From positions 6,003 through 70,002 of the forward strand of contig DATKLE010000068.1 of NCBI GenBank assembly GCA_035542575.1: a stretch of 64,000 nucleotides of DNA, written 5' to 3'. A program made the translations under genes and the position numbers. The notes under the pieces were generated by a model. That model saw only the letters and a list, made by a program, of their open reading frames with translations. It was not told the DNA's origin and searched no databases. The stretch is from JAIQET01 sp035542575. Its GTDB lineage: Bacteria > Acidobacteriota > Terriglobia > Terriglobales > Acidobacteriaceae. How positions within the stretch are numbered: position 1 is the first letter of the stretch; every line of letters starts with the position of its first letter. This document shows, one piece after another, positions 61,037 to 64,000 of the stretch.

Positions 61037-62217
61037 GCCCGTGTCAGGAAGATGGGGATGCCGAGCTTGTGGTCGTAGCGCGGCCGGTAGCGGTCGGTGT
61101 TGTACATGTTTTCGACGTCCACCTTGCGCGGGCCGAGCGTCGGATCGGGGATCGGCATGGTCGAGAAGCAGCCGTTGCTGATGGCCGTCATCACGCCGTG
61201 CTTGCCTTCGCCGATGGCGTCGAGGGCCATACCGGCGAAGGTCGAGGCCACCATGCGATCGACGAAATCGGCGCTGCCGGAGCGGAGATCGTAGGTCAGG
61301 TCGCTGACGATGGTTTCCTCGCCGGTACGCGCCTTGATTTCGTTGCTCAGGTCTTCGGCGACGCTCATCTTCTTGCGGTGGCCGAACGCGTCCGGGTCGC
61401 CGTATTCCTTCACCGTGTATCCTTCCCACTCGGCGCCTTCGCTCAAGATCGCCAGCGAGTAGTTGCTGGGATTGTTCTTCTTGTCGGTGACCAGCATCTC
61501 GATCAGCTTTTCCAGATTTACCTTGTATTCCGGAATGCAGCAACGGGTCGACGTGACGTAGGCGGTGTAGAGCGCGGTGTAGCCCGCGTCGCGGCCGAAG
61601 ACCCGGAACAGGCCGATGCGCTCGTGCGAGCCTACGGTCGTGCGCTGGCGCTCGATGGCATCCATGGCGCGCGTGATCGCCGTGGAGAACCCGATGCAGT
61701 ATTCCGTGTTGCGCACGTCGTTGTCCATCGTCTTGGGCACTGCGATCACCTTCATGCCCTGCCGGTCCAGAGCGGCGGCATAACTCAAGGTGTCGTCGCC
61801 GCCGATGGCGATCAAATAATCGAGTCCCAGGATTTCGATGTTCTTCAGCACCGCCGAGCTGACATCCAACACGGTGGTGGTTACGCCCTTCTTGGTCGAT
61901 TCGGTCTTGGGGAACTCCTGGCCCTCGAGCACCGGGGGCAGTTTCTTCATCTTGGATGGATTGGTGCGGGAACTATGCAGGTAGGTGCCGCCCGTGCGGT
62001 CGATTGTGCGCGTGTTCTCGCGATTGAGCGGCTGCACGTAGCGGGCGCGGCTCGCCGGATCCTGCAGGTTGACGTGCGTCAGACCTTCCCAGCCGCGGCG
62101 AATGCCAATCACCTCGCAGCCCATCTCGCTTCCACGGTAAACCACCGTCTTGATCACGGAATTCAAGCCCGGAACATCGCCGCCGCCTGTGAGTATGCCG
62201 ATACGCTTCGCGCCCAT
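61033..62217 (-). CDS. pfp: 6-phosphofructokinase, predicted PPi-dependent
   Basis: About 394 residues. The PFK fold begins ILTGGGDVPGLNSV. The two phosphoryl-donor positions read GGDDT at 140-144 and PKTMDND at 162-168, numbered from the first of two adjacent ATGs. ATP enzymes have Gly at both sites, as in GGDGS and PGTIDND; Asp and Lys there are the marks of PPi-PFK. It reversibly makes fructose-1,6-bisphosphate. Catalytic text VGSHERIGLFRVFGRDAGY and the substrate site SEGAEWEGY are intact. AAGGAG favours the second ATG (62217). A TATAAT box lies upstream. The methyltransferase gene overlaps its stop. Confidence 0.9.
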   Translation of the reverse strand: MGAKRIGILTGGGDVPGLNSVIKTVVYRGSEMGCEVIGIRRGWEGLTHVNLQDPASRARYVQPLNRENTRTIDRTGGTYLHSSRTNPSKMKKLPPVLEGQEFPKTESTKKGVTTTVLDVSSAVLKNIEILGLDYLIAIGGDDTLSYAAALDRQGMKVIAVPKTMDNDVRNTEYCIGFSTAITRAMDAIERQRTTVGSHERIGLFRVFGRDAGYTALYTAYVTSTRCCIPEYKVNLEKLIEMLVTDKKNNPSNYSLAILSEGAEWEGYTVKEYGDPDAFGHRKKMSVAEDLSNEIKARTGEETIVSDLTYDLRSGSADFVDRMVASTFAGMALDAIGEGKHGVMTAISNGCFSTMPIPDPTLGPRKVDVENMYNTDRYRPRYDHKLGIPIFLTRA

Positions 62218-62290
62218 CATTGCTCCTTATGAATGTCGGGCAGACCGGGAGCCTGCCCCTCTGAAAACCGCTTTCAGATTGGAAAGTCCC

Positions 62291-62296
62291 ATTATA
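62291..62296 (-). promoter_or_regulatory. -10 box TATAAT of the phosphofructokinase gene
   Basis: A perfect TATAAT on the minus strand, 70 nt before the start codon. It predicts a leader of about 65 nt that carries AAGGAG. Confidence 0.6.
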
Positions 62297-62328
62297 AGGG
62301 ATGGCGCGGAGCGATGGAGCGCGAAGAG

Positions 62329-62679
62329 CTAGGCGGCAGCGCGGCGGCCGGAAAAGGTTCTCAGCGAGGAATCGAGCACCCAGCGAAGCTGTGTGGGCTC
62401 GAAAGGAGCGCCGCAATAATCGCTCGCGCCAGCGTCGAGCGCATCGAGCCAGTCGCGCACTTCGGGGATCCGGGCAACTACCACAACGGGCAGTTCGGGA
62501 CGCCTGGCGCGGACCTCGCGCAAGCTGTTGCCGGCGGCGAAAACGACGTTCGCGTCGGTGTGTTCAAGTATTCTGCTCGCCGGCCCTGCGTCCTGGACCG
62601 ACTGGCCGAGTTGTTGCAACACTGGATTTAGCTCGTCCGTGATGGAAGAGTCCAGGCCGAAAAGAAGGATCTTCGCCAT
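62329..62679 (-). CDS. Receiver-like protein lacking the phosphoacceptor Asp
   Basis: 116 residues with AGAGGTGA upstream of the ATG. It has the alternating alpha/beta pattern of response-regulator receivers (KILLFGLDSS start, PVVVVARIP strand, DAGASDYCGAPFEPTQL end). The strand where the phosphorylated Asp should sit reads NVVFAAGNS, and the conserved Lys of KPF is Ala (APFEP). The acidic pair near the N-terminus is also reduced to one Asp. So it cannot be phosphorylated normally, and probably works by protein-protein contact. It has no output domain. Confidence 0.75.
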   Translation of the reverse strand: MAKILLFGLDSSITDELNPVLQQLGQSVQDAGPASRILEHTDANVVFAAGNSLREVRARRPELPVVVVARIPEVRDWLDALDAGASDYCGAPFEPTQLRWVLDSSLRTFSGRRAAA

Positions 62680-62799
62680 GGAGTCACCTCTAGGGGGAGT
62701 TAGAAGGTCGACTGGGGCCTGTCCGATTCCAGGTTAACGAACCTCAGCAATCGAGTCCAATAGGAAATATTTATCTTTACGATGCCAACGTCAGCGCTT

Positions 62800-63930
62800 T
62801 CACAGCTTGAGGAACAGCTTCCTCCGGTACATCCAGTAGAGCACCAGCCAGTAGGCGGCCAGCACTGCAATACCGCGCAGCAGAGGCTCGTACGGCGCGC
62901 CCAGGAACGCAAAAGCGTGCGGCCCCAGGTGGATACGGAAGGTATCGAGGAAGAACTGCTCCCACAGGTGCGCGATCAGGTACGCTGCGATCGAATTTGT
63001 GCCGATCACGACCAGCGGGAAGGCCCAGCGGCGCCACTGCTTCACTTCGATGAGCCAGCAGAACGCGGCCAGGAAGAGAAAGCACAGGCCGCCGCTGAAG
63101 AGCGTCCAGGCCGGGGTCCAGATTCGTTTGACGATCGGATTAATTCCGGCGAAGTGCAGCAGCAGTCCGGCAGTTATGCCGATTCCGCCGGCGGCGAGCA
63201 GGCGGCGCATCGGGATTGCCGGCGCGGCGGCGCGCAGCCACTGTCCCGCGGCAAGCCCCAGGATCATGGTGCCGAGGGTGGGGATAAAGCTCAGGGTGAG
63301 GTAGCCGCCGCCGTTCTCCACGAACGGCTTGACGCGCGGGAAGAGATTGAGGAACCAGACGTCGAAGGCGTTGCCGAAGTTGTTGCCCTTGTTCCAATGC
63401 GCCAGGAACCCGGTGAAGACGCCGGGCTGCGGCGCCGGATACATCGCCCACGCCAGCCAGTAGCCAAAAAGGACCAGGCCGAGCGCGGTCCACTGCCATT
63501 TCGGCTTCCACCACGCGAGCAGGAACAGGATCGGGTAGCCGAGGCCGATCTGGGTCAGCGTGTCTTCAAACGTGAAGTAGGTCTGCGGGCTGTGGGTGGA
63601 GCGCAGGAAGATGCCGAGCGCCGCCAGCAGGAAGGAGCGCCAAAGAGCGTGCAGAAAGAGACGGCCGAACGTGCCGCCGCGTGCCAGCCGCGCGGCGATC
63701 GAGTACGGCAGGGCAACACCTACGAGGAAGGAGAAGCCCGGCTGGATGGTATCGTGCAGCGAGCAACCGACCCACTGGGTGTGCGTCTGGTGGTATGCCA
63801 GAAAACCCCAGAAGGCATTTCCGGGCAGCGCCTTTGCCACCCGGGAAAGCTGCAGGATTTCGGCCATCATGAGCAGCATGACGAAACCGCGGTAGGCGTC
63901 CACCGCGACGTTGCGCTGGGTTTTTTCCAT
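62800..63930 (-). CDS. HGSNAT/DUF5009-type membrane acyltransferase-like protein
   Basis: 376 residues from ATG 63930, with AGGGG upstream. About ten hydrophobic helices are present. DAYRGFVMLLMMAEIL at the start and HDTIQPGFSFLVGVALPYS are hallmarks of proteins like lysosomal heparan-alpha-glucosaminide acetyltransferase and bacterial NagX. These pass acetyl groups across the membrane onto sugars. GTNSIAAYLIAHLWEQ is a conserved late block. The acceptor in this organism is unknown; a murein or cell-surface sugar is plausible. The gene reads toward the receiver-like gene, 120 bp away. Confidence 0.85.
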   Translation of the reverse strand: MEKTQRNVAVDAYRGFVMLLMMAEILQLSRVAKALPGNAFWGFLAYHQTHTQWVGCSLHDTIQPGFSFLVGVALPYSIAARLARGGTFGRLFLHALWRSFLLAALGIFLRSTHSPQTYFTFEDTLTQIGLGYPILFLLAWWKPKWQWTALGLVLFGYWLAWAMYPAPQPGVFTGFLAHWNKGNNFGNAFDVWFLNLFPRVKPFVENGGGYLTLSFIPTLGTMILGLAAGQWLRAAAPAIPMRRLLAAGGIGITAGLLLHFAGINPIVKRIWTPAWTLFSGGLCFLFLAAFCWLIEVKQWRRWAFPLVVIGTNSIAAYLIAHLWEQFFLDTFRIHLGPHAFAFLGAPYEPLLRGIAVLAAYWLVLYWMYRRKLFLKL

Positions 63931-64000
63931 GGTGCCCCTGTAAGAAAATATCACCACGCGTGACTACCTGGAGTGTGGACAGCTCGCAGGATGGGCGTTA

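Noticed and set aside
61069..62232. 387-codon open frame antisense to the phosphofructokinase
   Set aside because: No recognisable domain; explained by codon bias of the sense gene.
62782..63963. 393-codon Arg/Glu/Gln-rich frame antisense to the HGSNAT-like gene
   Set aside because: The sense strand gives about ten membrane helices; the antisense composition is just their complement.

Overview
The window looks like chromosomal DNA from a GC-rich, Gram-negative bacterium, most likely an acidobacterium of the Terriglobia (Koribacter-like) type. The outer-membrane genes lpxD and lpxB show that it makes lipid A, and dapF and mpl show meso-diaminopimelate peptidoglycan. Three features point to Acidobacteriota by inference: a PD40-repeat Ser/Thr kinase, many mosaic palindromic intergenic repeats, and a tetraether-synthase-like radical SAM protein. 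Nothing in the window proves the taxonomy. No rRNA, tRNA, CRISPR array, prophage or classical insertion sequence was seen.

Layout. 1-9.1 kb: the 5' part of dnaE, a run of small secreted, regulatory and membrane proteins, a diheme cytochrome c and a CCA-adding-type nucleotidyltransferase with a low-complexity tail. 9.4-16.9 kb: lpxD, then a minus-strand operon dapF-ldcA-mpl-M61 protease-plsC in which the last three genes overlap by 4 bp; this is a peptidoglycan recycling and envelope cluster. 17.1-20.6 kb: mtnP-pfkB kinase-GT-C membrane protein, tightly coupled. 20.7-25.8 kb: aspartyl-protease-like and HELTH-type proteins, a TPR protein, a REP-associated transposase in an inverted-repeat frame, and an isopropylmalate-dehydrogenase-like gene. 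25.9-31.5 kb: ygfZ, a DUF1844 gene, a PhnP-like MBL hydrolase, a P450 and an ABC exporter, all on the plus strand. 31.6-41.4 kb: lpxB, secA, a 930-residue AMP-ligase/ACP/acyltransferase fusion, a membrane protein with a broken HD-GYP domain and a DUF4097 protein. 41.5-49.6 kb: an M16 peptidase pair, a stand-alone LigD-type polymerase, a DUF72 protein and two adjacent Xer recombinases. 49.6-64 kb: a repeat-rich island, a kinase with PD40 repeats, a sulfotransferase, a SnoaL-like protein, the radical SAM protein, a GNAT protein and an S10 peptidase fired from one shared promoter, a PPi-type phosphofructokinase overlapped by a methyltransferase, a receiver-like protein and an HGSNAT-like membrane protein.

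How the genes work together. Envelope biology dominates: lipid A (lpxD, lpxB), phospholipid acylation (plsC and the ligase/ACP/acyltransferase fusion), murein peptide recycling (ldcA, mpl, with dapF for precursor supply), protein export (secA), and possibly membrane-spanning lipids (the radical SAM protein). The most interesting signals are three. First, the Tes/MJ0619-type radical SAM protein. Second, a family of composite REP-like palindromes spread over the window together with a single-domain HUH transposase framed by related palindromes. Third, a recurrent promoter layout that puts a -10 box 6-7 nt from the start codon and predicts leaderless mRNAs.
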